Positions 21,886 through 34,245 of a stretch of 64,000 nucleotides of DNA are shown here, piece after piece. The position numbers were made by a program, and so were the translations under genes. The notes beneath the pieces are model-generated. The model ran no database searches and was not told the DNA's origin. It worked only from the letters and a program-made list of their open reading frames with translations. This stretch comes from Congeria kusceri (lineage: Eukaryota > Mollusca > Bivalvia > Myida > Dreissenidae). The stretch covers positions 1,777,501 through 1,841,500 of the forward strand of contig CM051026.1 of the NCBI GenBank assembly GCA_027627225.1, written 5' to 3'. Positions within the stretch are counted from its first letter, which is position 1. Each line of letters opens with the position of its first letter.

Positions 21886-22150
21886 ATGAGGCGCGTCGTG
21901 GGAAAACCGGACTTAATGCATGTGCGTAAAGTGTCGTCCCGGATAAGCCTGTGTAATCCGCACAGGCTAATCCGGAACGGCACTTTCCGCCTACTGTGTA
22001 TTTATGCTTAGAAGAGACTTCCTTGAAACAGAAAATACCATAAAAGCGGAAAGTGCCGTCCTGGATTAGCCTGCCCGGACTGCACAGGCTAATCCGGGAC
22101 GACACTTTACGCACATGCATTAAGACCGGTTTACACACGACGCGCCACAT
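21886..22150. mobile_element. Foldback MITE, 265 bp
   Basis: Outer arms ATGAGGCGCGTCGTGGG and (reversed) ATGTGGCGCGTCGTGTG are followed on both sides by AAACCGG.CTTAATGCATG, TGCGTAAAGTGTCGTCCCGG and AGCCTGTG. The arms themselves contain an inner inverted pair (CACAGGCTAATCCGG, GCGGAAAGTGCCGTCC). The unit is GC-rich against AT-rich flanks and has no coding capacity. I recall this sequence type as frequent in bivalves. Confidence 0.85.
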
Positions 22151-22184
22151 ATGTATTTATAAGTGTGTGTCTTTTGATTAATTC

Positions 22185-22390
22185 TGGGCTAAGTGTGAGG
22201 TTCAGCCAGCTTTTAAACAGGTTTAAACTACAAATGCTTAGCATTGACCTTTCCAACGTGACCCCATGTTTTGTATACCATTGTGTTGTGCGTATTGTCC
22301 GGTACGGTATAGGCAATTAGTCATTGGATGATAATAAGGGTTTCTCTCCTTGTGATGTCTCTGGAGTTTCATTATTCTTATATTTATTTC
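22185..22390 (+). repeat. Dispersed repeat family A copy
   Basis: TTCTGGGCTAAGTGTGAGGTT, GGTTTAAACTACAAATGCTTAG, CATTGACC, GTGACCCCATG, GGCAATTAGTCATTGG and CTCTGGAGTTTCATT parallel the split copy at 16530-16732 and 21000-21015. It supplies an uninterrupted version of the insertion site used by the LTR-flanked element. Confidence 0.7.
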
Positions 22391-23224
22391 GTTCTACTGT
22401 CTTTGAAATTTAAATCTTTTGAGAAGTATATGGATATGGCTCGATACACCAACTAAAATTAAGAAAACGAAAATCATGGCAGTTTCATTTATGAATATTA
22501 AGCGATACACTGAATTCGTTATTACTGCTGTATAACATTCTATACCTATAGATTGACAAATATAAACATTTGTAACGTGTATAGGTAATTGAGTGAGCTG
22601 TTTTCATATATGACTTTTACGGACTGATTGTTATCAAAAGGCGCTTTGTCCAATATATCGATTATCGGTTAGATTAAATGTCAACATTTGTTTTCAACCA
22701 ATGCATTTGTAATCGCTTACAACTCGGGTAGGTGTCTTTTATTAATATTAACATAACTCAATCGTAAACAAATGATTCCACCCCTTTATAACATTTCGTT
22801 TCATGTCTAATGACGAACAATATAATATAAAAATATAAAATAAACGAAACGTACACAAGAATAAACCTTTATATATTTTTAAAATTGTTTAGGTGAACTA
22901 ATTAATTTAAGTTGTTCAATTCTAAACGACAAATCATAAAATATATTGTAATTCCATGTGATAGAATATATATTATTGCGTGTGTGTAAGCTTTGCACTT
23001 CATATACATGTACAATATACCATTAATTTGGTTATTAATGCACTGTTAATTCTTCTTAGACATTTACAATTCTGTTGCTCTTGTAAACGTTAATCCATTA
23101 CGTAATCAAATTGTAATTCGAAATAAAACGTCAACTATGTAATTTATTTACAATTCTATTTTATAACTATTTAATTTCAAATGAAATGCTATGAGGTTAA
23201 AATGTGTTTATGTTTATGCATAGT
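22391..23224. other. AT-rich non-coding stretch
   Basis: No gene or repeat is recognised. Confidence 0.4.
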
Positions 23225-23490
23225 GTGAATAATTCCATGCCATGTGTGAGGTTCGGCAAGCCTTTAAACCAATATGAAATTCAGTACCATGTGCGAGGTT
23301 CGGCAACCTTTAAACCAATAAGAAATCCGATGCTTCGGTGACGCAAGTTTTAATCATGTTATGGTATGTCTTGTGTAGTGCGTAGTGTCATGTGTTGTAT
23401 TGGCAATATGTACATTTCCTAAAATAAAGGGCCATATGATCTTAATAAGGGTTTCGCTACTGCTGGTGTTGCTGGCGTTGTATTTATGTT
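23225..23490 (+). repeat. Dispersed repeat family A copy with internal duplication
   Basis: CCATGTGTGAGGTTCGGCAA.CCTTTAAACCAAT occurs twice in succession (about 23239 and 23287). TTGGCAATATGTAC, AAATAAAGGGCC and GGGTTTCGCTACTGCTGG follow, matching the order seen in the other copies. Confidence 0.65.
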
Positions 23491-24050
23491 ATATATTCAC
23501 AAATGCATCATTTTTATAGTTTTTATGTCTGTACCCAGAACCACGAATACCATATATGGATCAAGATATAGTTTGTTGTGGAACCAGTAAATGATTTGGC
23601 ATATTTTATAGTACCGGAGTAAGAATGCATTGAAATAGCAATATTAATTATGGACAGTTAAATTGGATCGACACGCAAACATATCAATACCGTTACACAA
23701 TTAATTAATGAGTAATCAGACTATTGTGTGAAATCAATTGTTGTTATTAATACTTTTTTGGACAGTGAATAACAAATCCATATAAAGTGCCAACTAAAGC
23801 AAAGAGTATGTTCTTTTTAACACATCACCTGTAGTTGCGATAGATAACGATTATTAAACAGATTTTTCATTTGTGCCCTTTAATCAAATAACCTAATCAA
23901 TATTGTCAATTGTTAGCATAATTCAACAATTGCAATATTAAACATAAAAAAACGAATGAATGAATGATTTATGAAATACATCAATAACGTATCATGCATA
24001 TAGTTACTACACTTTGACCAGCCTTATTTGTGTTCGTACTCTTGAAAGTT
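23491..24050. other. AT-rich non-coding stretch
   Basis: No gene or repeat is recognised. Confidence 0.4.
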
Positions 24051-24059
24051 CTCAACAAG

Positions 24060-24872
24060 TGCATAGCTACACACATGACGCTGATAGTTACATACACCAG
24101 TGTTCACAATTACAATGTAGCTACACACATGACGCTGATAGTTAAACACACCAGTGTTCACAATTACAATGTAGCTACACACATGACGCTGATAGTTACA
24201 TACTGTACACCAGTGTTCAGAATTACAATGTAGCTACACACATGACGCTGATAGTTACATACACCAGTGTTCACAATTACAATGTAGCTACACACATGAC
24301 GCTGATAGTTACATACTGTACACCAGTGTTCACAATTACAATGTAGCTACACACATGACGCTGATTGTTACATACACCAGTGCTCACAATTACAGTGCAG
24401 CTACACACATGACGCTGATTGTTACATACACCAGTGCTCACAATTACAATGTAGCTACACACATGACGCTGATTGTTACATACACCAGTGCTCACAATTA
24501 CAATGCAGCTACACACATGACGCTGATAGTTACACACACCAGTGTTCACAATTACAATGTAGCTACACACATGACGCTGATAGTTACATACACCAGTGTT
24601 CACAATTACAATGTAGCTACACTACATGACGCTGATAGTTACATACACCAGTGTTCACAATTACAATGTAGCTACACACATGACGCTGATAGTTACATAC
24701 ACCCTTGTTCACAATTACAATGTCGATTAGATAGCATAGCTACACTACATGACACTGATGGTTACATACACCAGTGTTCACAATTACAATGTCGATTAGA
24801 TAGCATAGCTACACTACATGACACTGATAGTTACATACACCAGTGTTCACAATTACAATGTCGATTAGATAT
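24060..24872. repeat. 54-bp minisatellite, about 14 copies
   Basis: AGCTACACACATGACGCTGA followed by TAGTTACATACACCAGTG and TTCACAATTACAATGT repeats every 54 bp, with 58-bp variants carrying CTGTAC. The last units lengthen to about 68 bp by adding CGATTAGATAGCAT. Open frames on both strands are a result of the period being divisible by three. Confidence 0.95.
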
Positions 24873-25743
24873 GTATTCTTCAGCTAAGGGCTAACGGCTT
24901 TGATTGCAACATCTGTGCTTATGTTTGTTGCCAAACCGAAGTCATATTGTTTGTTCTTCTCTTAAAGACCCGAGGTCTATACTTGGCAAGTACAGCTGCA
25001 CACTTGTATACACACGGGCGCGTTCTTCTGTAAAGAAACAGTGATCCCTATAAAAAATAATAGTATAACATCTCATCATACGACCTCTGGTCATTTGTAC
25101 GTTATGATATATCGCTTACAAGAAGCTTTAAGAAACTGTACAGTGTGATTATAATGATTTAATAGTAACTGATTATATTAGAAGTAGTTAAATGCATAAT
25201 CTATATATGTACGTGTATACTGTACTTTACCAGATCATATGTCGTCCTTAAATATTGTTACTTGTTAAAGACACACTGAATAAGTACCGTTCTGCATCAA
25301 CAATCCTGATTCACAGTGGCCTATTCCTTTGGGTCGCTGGCTACGTATGGAGCACCAGGAGCTGGGTAGGCGTTCTTAGTCTGTATGTGTCTATTGCTGT
25401 TTAATATTTAAACAGAAATAGATGTATATATGCAAAATAAATTGTGCACGAATATCCAATGGTTTCTAAGCCATTATATGGACAAACATTTACAATAATT
25501 GAGGCTATTTCAAATCCCTTTGTCGCTTTGACCAACGGACCCCAAAATCTTATCTACCTAGTTTGAATAATATATGCTTAACAATTCTGTCGTTATTTCC
25601 CAGCCAAAGTTTGGTCTGCCGACATTCCGACGGACATAAATACCGACGAACCGCCATTTACAAAACAATATGCCCCCTGCATACTTGTAATAAGTAACTA
25701 AAGGTGCCGACACACCGACGGACATAAATACCGAAGAAATAAG
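24873..25743. other. Non-coding stretch
   Basis: No gene is recognised. GCCGACA..CCGACGGACATAAATACCGA occurs twice near 25618 and 25706. Confidence 0.4.
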
Positions 25744-25764
25744 TAACGAAAGGTTGCCATTCAA

Positions 25765-26075
25765 CACGGATTTAAAGACAAATGTCAAAAAACACTGCGT
25801 TGATCTTCTCCTGTTAAAGACAAATGTCACTCTATTGTTAAAAACACTGCGTTGATCTTCTCCTGTTAAAGACAAATGTCATTCTATTGTTAAAAACACT
25901 GCGTTGATCTTCTCCTGTTAAAGAAAAATGTCACTCTATTGTTAAAAACACTGCGGTGATCTTCTCCTGTTAAAGACAAATGTCATTCTATTGTTAAAAA
26001 CACTGCGTTGATCTTCTCCTGTTAAAGACAAATGTCATTCTATTGTTAAAAACACTGCGGTTATTTTCTCCTGTT
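25765..26075. repeat. 52-bp minisatellite, six copies
   Basis: CACTGCGTTGATCTTCTCCT starts units at 25793, 25845, 25897, 25949, 26001 and 26053, an exact 52-bp period. Units also contain GTTAAAGACAAATGTCA and CTATTGTTAAAAA. The units are contiguous with no variable spacers, so this is not a CRISPR array. Confidence 0.95.
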
Positions 26076-28234
26076 TCAAGCTTTCCATGAATAACTGTAC
26101 TTCTAACGGTAATATTAACTGTCATCAAATAGACAAGTCATTTTAAGGGCCGTCTATCACAAATGTTGAACATTATTAAAAGTTTACAATATATAGTAAA
26201 TTCAACAATTAAACTCAAAATCACTTGGTAAGTTTTTGTCCAACAATAATTAAATTTGCACGGAAAAGCTTATGTGTTTATAATTTAACTATTTTTTCTC
26301 TATTTGCTCTACCAATCTTTTTGTTAAATTTTCAATAATAGTATAGATTTATGAGCCGACCCTCAAACTTGAAACACCTCACTGACCACAATAACGGGAT
26401 TTCTCCATGCAAAAATCATGCATGCGATTAACTATATTTTGACGAGAATCGAGGACACCCAATGTCTTCAATGAAAATATCGTCGATCAACTAGGACAAA
26501 TCAAATGCATGTTTGTACTTTAAACAAATTGTTATTATCAAAAACAGCAACGACATATTTCTATGTATGTTATTTCAAAAACATAATAACATAATGAGGC
26601 ACAAGAATATATAATTAACTGGTTGTGGTTAAACTTTGGCCGTATTAAGAGTTTATTTAGCTTTTAACTTGACATCAGCACCACAACTATGCATTGGCAC
26701 TACAACATATGCCCGCGACCATAACCTTTTCAAAAATGAACAATTAACCTCATTTTCAACCGAAGCTACCAGTTTTCAAGTAACAGACCACGGCAATTTT
26801 AACAGCATTGATGTTTATTTGTCAATAACTTGTTAAAATGTACCAAAGTCTTAGAAATTTGTCAACATGTCCGAGTTTTCCATGTCGATATTGAAGAAGT
26901 CAACGTTTTGAAAGTTCTACAGCATGAGATTTCGTAATGCTCCCTAGGTATTTGTAACTAGAGTAAAGCATATACATATTTGTGTAGAATAGCATTCTCC
27001 GATGTTTCTATTTTCGCTAACAAGTGTCCAGTAAGATAAAATACAGAGTCGTACTCACCACTTACATCTATTTCTATGTATTGACACCACAACGGAAGCT
27101 GCATTGCGACATTTTCTACACATAACGCGAGCGTTATGGTCGCAATGATTCCCCGGCGTGCATTTATAGCTCTGATTTAGCACGTTCGCACATAACGGTT
27201 TGTAAACATTACATCATCAAATTCTTATACGAAAGCTTGTTCAATTTATAGCACTATGTGCTATCTGCTTTAATACATACTTAAGTTGACATAGTGTTTT
27301 CTGACGTTCGCTCTCATTCCTAAAAATAGAAATACTTTGTCCACATGTTAATTATTTGCCTGACCTACCAATCCAGCTTTAAAGTGCACGTGTTATAGGC
27401 TTCCTGTTTCAATGTAAGTATGAAATAGAGTAAAAATTTTTCAGAATTTATGAATTTATTATATTTTTTGAATGCATTTAACAATACAAATGAAAGTTTA
27501 AGTAAGTGTTAATATGTCGGTATGTTCAGGATATGATCTTCATCACATTGGGGTATACACCAGTTGTTACTACACAAAGACAATAAAGCAGACTACATGG
27601 GAGATTGTCAAAAAACTCAGATTATTAAGAAATATAGTTTGATTGCGGGAATCCAAGAATCTTTAACAACAAAATACAGCAGTTTCATTGAGGTGAAATC
27701 GATATACAACAACAACAATGCTTTATCGTGATGCGTGCGAGGGCCTAAGAGATGAATAAAATAACAAATGACTATCATTTTGTCAATAAGCAAGTGAAGG
27801 TTCAATAGTATGGCAAACCTTTAATATGAAAGCTTATTTCATTTAATAGCAATTTGTTCGCTTATTATTGTACTTATCCTTGTCAACATTTCGGACAAAA
27901 TGTATTCGGATAAGTTGAATTACAGACATCGTCTTCCATATTTCACACGTTTATAAATAAATATATCTATGGGATTTTGAACATCGAAATCAGGGTGATC
28001 AAGAATTTATCACAATTTTCAACAGTTATTTTCATAACGTAAATGCAATAAATTTGTTGACAACATAAACTTTGCACATACAATTTTAACACTTAATTTC
28101 ACATTGCAATTACAACTATTGAAATTGTATTGTATTGGCATAACTCTAATGTTACCTTTTACGGACATGTTGATTTAGTTGTCATATGTGTGCATGTCTT
28201 AATGCTTAGTTTATTTTTTTTTTTTTTTTTAGGG
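26076..28234. other. AT-rich non-coding stretch
   Basis: About 2.1 kb with no recognised gene. It ends with a T-run (28211-28229) that looks like a polypyrimidine tract before an AG at 28230-28231, just upstream of a short piece shared with paralogue 2. Confidence 0.4.
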
Positions 28235-29500
28235 CAGTTTTCATTGAGTTTTTGAAAGAAAATTGATACAATAGCCTTCATTGAACAAAAGCCTAAGATA
28301 AATGTTATATTTGGCATAAAAGGTTTAACATGTGGTTATTTCCTTTTAATATAAACTTCTGTTACAGTATTTTTACGGTTACGAATAAAGTGTATTATTT
28401 AGAGACCGCTCGAAAGGATATTTAGAATATAAGCAAACTATTTTTGTTTGCTTATCAAATTCTTGTGGACATGTCTATAAATGGATGTGAATATTAAAAG
28501 TCACGTGCGTAGTGGCGATATTTGAACATTGATTTCATTGCAAAGTGATACAACGTTTTAGTAAACTGTTTAAACTGTTTGACAATTGGTTTACTTGCTT
28601 GTGTAGGCAGTAGAGGCTATACTCAACAAACCTGCCATCATTGAATGTGTAAAGACACGCGGATTACTTCAGATTTTATTCAAGCATCTGCTGATTCTAA
28701 CATTGAAGAAAATATCCGAAGCGAGCTAAAGAAACATGGCGTCACTGTGTGTCATTTTCTGCGTAGAATAACACAACCGTTGTGTTCCTCGGGTGATTCG
28801 ACATTTGATGTTCGTGGGACTATTCGGGCTTTCGTAAAGAACGAAAACTTACCTACCGTCTCAGTTAGAGATACTACTCTCGTATAAACGGCACATGCTG
28901 CTACATGCTCTTCAATGCATGATGACATGTTAGTTGCTCTTGTTTTGCGTCACGTGGCACAAGGACAGCAATTGCTTACTGTGGATAACATCCAGCAACC
29001 AATTGGCCGTATTTCTCCCATTAGTTCTGGTGGAACAATATACATTTTGCCAGTAGATGTGTATGATAATTGTAGACAACTCTGTGACACAAAGCTCAGG
29101 ACAAAACATAGTGTTAGAATGATGGTTACCAAATTACGAACAAGAGAAGAAATGCAGGCGTTAAGGGGAGCACCTTTGCACATCTGGGATGCAAGATCTA
29201 CCCCTGGCCTATGTCTATGGGTCAGGGATGACTTGATAAATCTTAATGGCCTGAGAATCATTGTTCGTGAACGCGAACATGGATCCCCTTTCGCATTAGT
29301 TGGAGATAGTGGGGCAATGGTTTGCTACTACAATCCTCACTACGGTGGGATGTTATACGCGGTTGCAATGGTTGTGGAAACGATGCAGGGAAGCGACAAG
29401 TCTGGTAGAGTACATTGTTGAAATACTCGACGATGCGCGTCAGAAACTCTCCAGAATGAGTGCGAGTATGTGTTTATTGAAGACGACGATGTACTTTGTA
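28235..29500 (+). pseudogene. Uncharacterised gene, paralogue 3 with a GDSG protease-like C-terminus (broken)
   Basis: The piece at 28235-28262 (AVFIEFLK) matches 7214 in paralogue 2. The exon from 28607, after GTGTAG, reads VEAILNKPAIIECVKTRGLL. A frameshift near 28665 leads into SDFIQASADSNIEENIRSE and PLCSSGDSTFDVRGTIRAFV, parallel to 2076-2400 in paralogue 1. A TAA at 28885-28887 interrupts. The same frame then resumes with ALVLRHVAQGQQLLTV, SSGGTIYILPVDVYDNC, PLHIWDARSTPGLCLW and FALVGDSGAMVCYYNPHYGG. A second frameshift near 29390 precedes SLVEYIVEILDDARQKLS. GDSG followed by small residues and a later hydrophobic strand resembles the active-site serine of chymotrypsin-like (PA clan) proteases. 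No His or Asp of a triad can be assigned with confidence, so protease function is speculative. Confidence 0.6.
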
Positions 29501-31374
29501 CATGAAAAAGTAAAAATTCAAATGTGTTGTCAATATTTTTTTGAAGACTGTGTTATATGTTTCATGTATGTTTTATATAATGTATGCAATTTGAGATAAA
29601 TTTATTAAAACATTTTATACTCCCCAAAACAGCATTCATAATACAGAGCAAACATACGAGGCTGATTAAACCAATTGTAGTATAGAAAATACATGGTATG
29701 AGATGTATAGTAAAGACTTTATACACATACATATCAAATATGAATGAACTGTGTGTGCATGTTCGCGTATGAATTTGTGGTTTGTGTTATAATTCATAAA
29801 AAATCGCACACTGCTGCATTCATGTAACCTTGCAGTATTTAGCTGTTTATTATTATTTGAATTAAGTGTATGCTTTCCGAGTTTCTTTGCAGCGATGAAA
29901 TATTACAAAAGTTTGGCTATGATAAGCGTTAACAGATTAATAATGTTGTTAAACTTGTATTAGTTATTGTTACGTTTATTATAAATGACATTGAAAACTA
30001 TTTGACAACGCATTTGTTAAATGTTTGTTTTGACATTGTTTTACTGGTTTATTTGTATCTTTGTTATCTTGTATTGTACATTTATCATCTATTCAAATCA
30101 AACACTCAATACTATACAATGAATTACATTATTTGTGAACATAGTTTAAGTGGCTGAAAATTAATCGTTGTCTGCTTATTATATTGTGCAGGTTAATGGT
30201 GTTTTAACATCAGTGTTTTCACTTACAAATTATTTGTGCATGAATAATAGTCCATGCGAAGCCACAACATGGATAGGCCGTGAGAAATTTTATGAATACA
30301 TATGTTTTGTAATCAAGTGCGTCTATCTTTTTTTAAAATTAAAATGTGTAATTCATAATTATTGTGTCATTAAACAATTGTTAAAATTTTAATTTGTATG
30401 TAAACATAATTTCGTGATTTCTTTTAATAATAAACTGTATGCAAGATGCAAATGTTTATGTCCACCATTGGAAAGGTTTGATTATTCAAATACTGTCTTT
30501 ATGAATAACATTTTATTCCTCCCTACAATTATCCTGCAGTCAGTTGAATGCATTCGAAGTAAATGTAGTTCAAGACTGCTGAAATTATTACACAATATAT
30601 AACAGTTCAACGACCGCGATCTATCCAGATTTGATAGCGTGTTTTTGTACAATGTAAAGTAATTAAACGGTGTTGCTTTTTTTTTAAGCCAACGTTTATG
30701 AACTGTGTGTTTGCAAGTATGTGAATTTAAGAATTGTGCTACAATTCCTGCGTCAATTGCATAATGGCATGTCTTTATTTGTCATTCTTCTTAATTCTTT
30801 AACTAGTTATTAATTTGAACTTTATTTGATCTTTTTAGTTAATCTTTTTGTGAAATCAGTTTGCGGAGCAGATATAACTCGTGTAGATAATGTGCCTCAT
30901 ATACAGGTCTATACTTTTGTGGTAATGGTTAATATAGTGTGTGTTTTGGGTCATTTTGTGATAAATGGCATTTGTACATATTTCGTGAAAGCATGTATGA
31001 CTGGTATTTTACGTCATATTTGTTTTACTTTTATTTGTGTACTCATCTTAATTGTATTATTCATTTATCATCGTACTTGAAGACGAGTCATTCGAATCAA
31101 CTCAAGAAAATAAATGACATTATTTCTCTATGTAGTTTTTTTTTCCGAAACAAGTATATGCCCGTTTAAAAAAGATTCGTGATAAAACGTCAGTGCCAAT
31201 AACCCCTATTGTTTTTGGTGTATGTAAACCAGTAGTCCAAGCACTGTGAATACTTTTAATTCACTTTTATGTGTAACTTGCTGTTACAAAATAATTTGGC
31301 GTGTGTAGTGCTATGTGAAGATGCTGTTTTTTATTTATATCTTTTTGCCTTTGCTTTTTTAACTCATCTTTCGT
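29501..31374. other. Non-coding stretch related to 7.4-9.5 kb
   Basis: No gene is recognised. Scattered similarity in the same order to the sequence after paralogue 2 is consistent with an old block duplication. Confidence 0.4.
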
Positions 31375-34245
31375 CCGTCGTGCGTCGTGCGTCAACATTT
31401 TCATTCAAACAACATGTCCTCCTAAATCGCTGGGCATATTTTAACCAAACTTCACAGAAATAATCCTTGGGTGACCATCTTTCAAAATTGTTTAACTCGT
31501 TTCGGTCCGCTGCGTATGTAGGTCACCAGAGCTAAAACTAAATTTAAAAAGTGAAAAATAAAAAAATCATCTCTGAAACTGCATGGCTGAGAGCTTTCAT
31601 ATTTCGGTATGTGGCATCTTCTAGTGGTCCTCTACAAATATTGTTCAAATGATGTCCCTGGAGTCAAAACTGACTTTAAACATCCTCTTTTCTGAAACCG
31701 CAAGACCCAGAGGTTTCATGTATGGTATGTAACATTACATAATGGTCCTCTACAAAGATTGTTCAAATGATTCCCGTGGGGTCAACACTGGCCGCGCCTT
31801 GGGGGTCACATGGTTTATATAGACTTAAATCGCAATTTTGTTTTCAAAAACTTCTCCTCTGAAACCGCAAGGCCCGGTGGTTTCATATTTATAATGTGGC
31901 ATCCTCTATGGGTCCTCTGCAAAGACTGTTTAAATGACCCCTCTGGGGTCAAAACTGGCAACGCCCCGGTGGTCACATTGTTTATATAGACTTAAATAGC
32001 AAACTGATTTTAAAAATCTTCTCCTCTGAAACCACAAGGCCCAGAGATGTCATATTTGGTATGTAAACTTGCATAGTAGTCCTATATAAAGATATTTCAA
32101 ATGATGACCCTGGGGTCAAATTTACCCCACGCCCCTGTGGTCATATTTTTTATAAAGACTCAAGTAGCAAAACTATTTCAAAAATCTTCTCCTCTCAAAC
32201 CGAAAGGCCTAGTGGTTTCATACTTGGTATGAAATATTATATTGTGGACTTCTACAAATATTGTTCAAATGATGACCCTGGGGTGAAAACTGCCCACGCC
32301 CAGGGGGTCGCATGGATTGTATAGACTTGAATAGCAAAATGCCTTTAAAAATCGTCTCCTCTGAAACCGCAAGGCCCGGAGGTTTTATATTTAGTATGAA
32401 ACATTGTAGAGTGGTCTTCAACACATATGGTTCAAATGAAGCCCCTGGGGTCAAAATTGGCCATGCCCCGGGTGTCACATTTTTTTATAATTTATATACT
32501 TAAATAGCAACATTACTTCAAAATTATTCTTTTCTGAAACCGCATGGCCCAGTGGTTTTATATTTGGTAAGTGGCATTCTCTAGTGGCCTTCTACAACGA
32601 TTGTTCAAATAATGACCCTGGGGCCACGCCCCGGGGGTCACATTGTTTATAAAGACTTAAATAGCGAAATGACTTTAAAAATGTTCTCCTATGAAACATT
32701 GAGGGCCAGCAGTTTTATATTTTGCATGTGGCACTCTCTAGTGGTCCTCTACAAAGATTGTTCAAATGATTCCCCTGGGGCCAAAACTTGCCAAACTTGC
32801 CTCGCCCCGGGGGTCACATAGTGTATATAGACTTTAATAGCAAAATTAATTTAAACATCTTCTCCTATGAAACAGTGAGGCCCAGCGGTTTTATATTTGG
32901 TATGAAATCTTGTATAGTGGACCTCTACAAAGATTGTTAAAGTTATGCCCCGGGAGTCAAATCTGGCCACGCCCTGATGGTCACATGGTTTATATAGAAT
33001 TAAATAACAAAATGACTAAAAATCTCCTCAGAAACCGCAAGGCCCCAATGTTTAATATATTGTATGTACCAATGTAAAGTGATTATCTACAATGATTACA
33101 CATGGTGTGTTTAGACTTATAAGACAACTGTACTTTTTAAATCGTATCCTCTGAAACTGCAAGGCCAAGGGGTAGCATATTTCGTGTGTAACATTGTATA
33201 ATGGTCCTCTACAAAGATTGTTCAAATAATGCCCTTTGGGTAAAAAGTGGCTAAGCCCCAGTGGTCACATGATTAATATAGACTTGAATAGCAAAATGAC
33301 TAAACAATCTCTGAAACTGCAATGCCAAGAGGTTTTGTATTTGGTATATAACATTGTGTAGTGATCTACAAGAATGTTTAAATTATGCCCCTGGGGTCAA
33401 AACTGGCTACGTCCTGTGGGTCACATGGTTTCTATATAGAATTGCATATGGCAAGTGGACTAAAAAAATCTTCTCCTCTGAAACTGCAAGGTCCAAAGGT
33501 TTTGTATTTTGTATGTAACATTGTATTGTGGTCCTCTACAAAGAATGTTCAAATTTAGCTCTGTGGGTACAAAGAGGCCACACCTCGGGGGTCACATGGT
33601 TTATATAGACTTAAATGACTAAATGACTTTAAAACGCTTCTTCTATGAAACCGTAAGGTCCAGAGGTTTTGTAATTATGTCCAACATCTTATAATGGTCC
33701 TCTACAAAGATTAATCAAGTTATGCCACTGGTGTCAATCCTAGTCACGCTCAGGGGTCACATGGCTTGTACAGACTTATATGGACAGTGGATTGTACAAA
33801 TCTTCTCTTCAACTGCAATGCCCAGAGATTTCAGATTTTGTATGTAACATTGTATAGTGGTCCTCTACATATATTGTTCAAATCATGCCCCTGGAGCAAA
33901 AAGAAGCTCCACAGTGGAGTCACATGGTTTCTATGGACTTATATGGAAAGTGGGTTGTGATAATCTCCTCCTCTGAAACCGAAAGGCCCAGAGGTTTCAT
34001 ATTTGGCATACAATTTGTATAGTGGTCCTCTACAAATACTGATCAAATTATGCCCCTGGAGTAGAAAGTGGCCACTCCCTTTGAGTCACGTTTTATGTAG
34101 ACTATAAAAACCTTCTCCTGAAGCTGCAAGACCCAGATTTTTATTCTCAGGTACGTGGTTTAGTGCCATTTGGCACTCTTGTTACAAGACATTATGATGC
34201 CTTAAACTCAGGTGAGCGACCTAGGGCCATCGGCCCTCTTGTTAT
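31375..34245. repeat. Degenerate tandem array, ~168-bp units, with terminal hairpin
   Basis: It opens with CGTCCGTCGTGCGTCGTGCG. It then carries about 16 units built on CTCCTCTGAAACCGCAAGGC, GGTTTCATATTTGGTATG, GTGGTCCTCTACAAAGATTG, TTCAAATGATGCCCCTGGGG and GGTCACATGGTTTATATAG. Landmarks near 31870, 32034, 32202, 32370 and 32542 give a period of about 168 bp. It ends with CTCAGGTGAGCGACCTAGGG and GGCCATCGGCCCTCTTGTTA, where AGGGCC pairs with GGCCCT. The overall design matches 9591-10795. Open frames inside are not genes. Confidence 0.85.

Noticed and set aside
24030..24894. Repetitive 'proteins' on both strands over the 54-bp array
   Set aside because: The period is divisible by three, so any stop-free frame stays open. 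Both strands are open and no non-repeat domain exists.
25765..26075. CRISPR-like array
   Set aside because: Units are contiguous with no unique spacers, and the context is eukaryotic. The same holds for the 90-bp and 54-bp arrays.
31375..34245. Several 60-90 codon frames in the degenerate array
   Set aside because: They follow the repeat units and carry no conserved motif.
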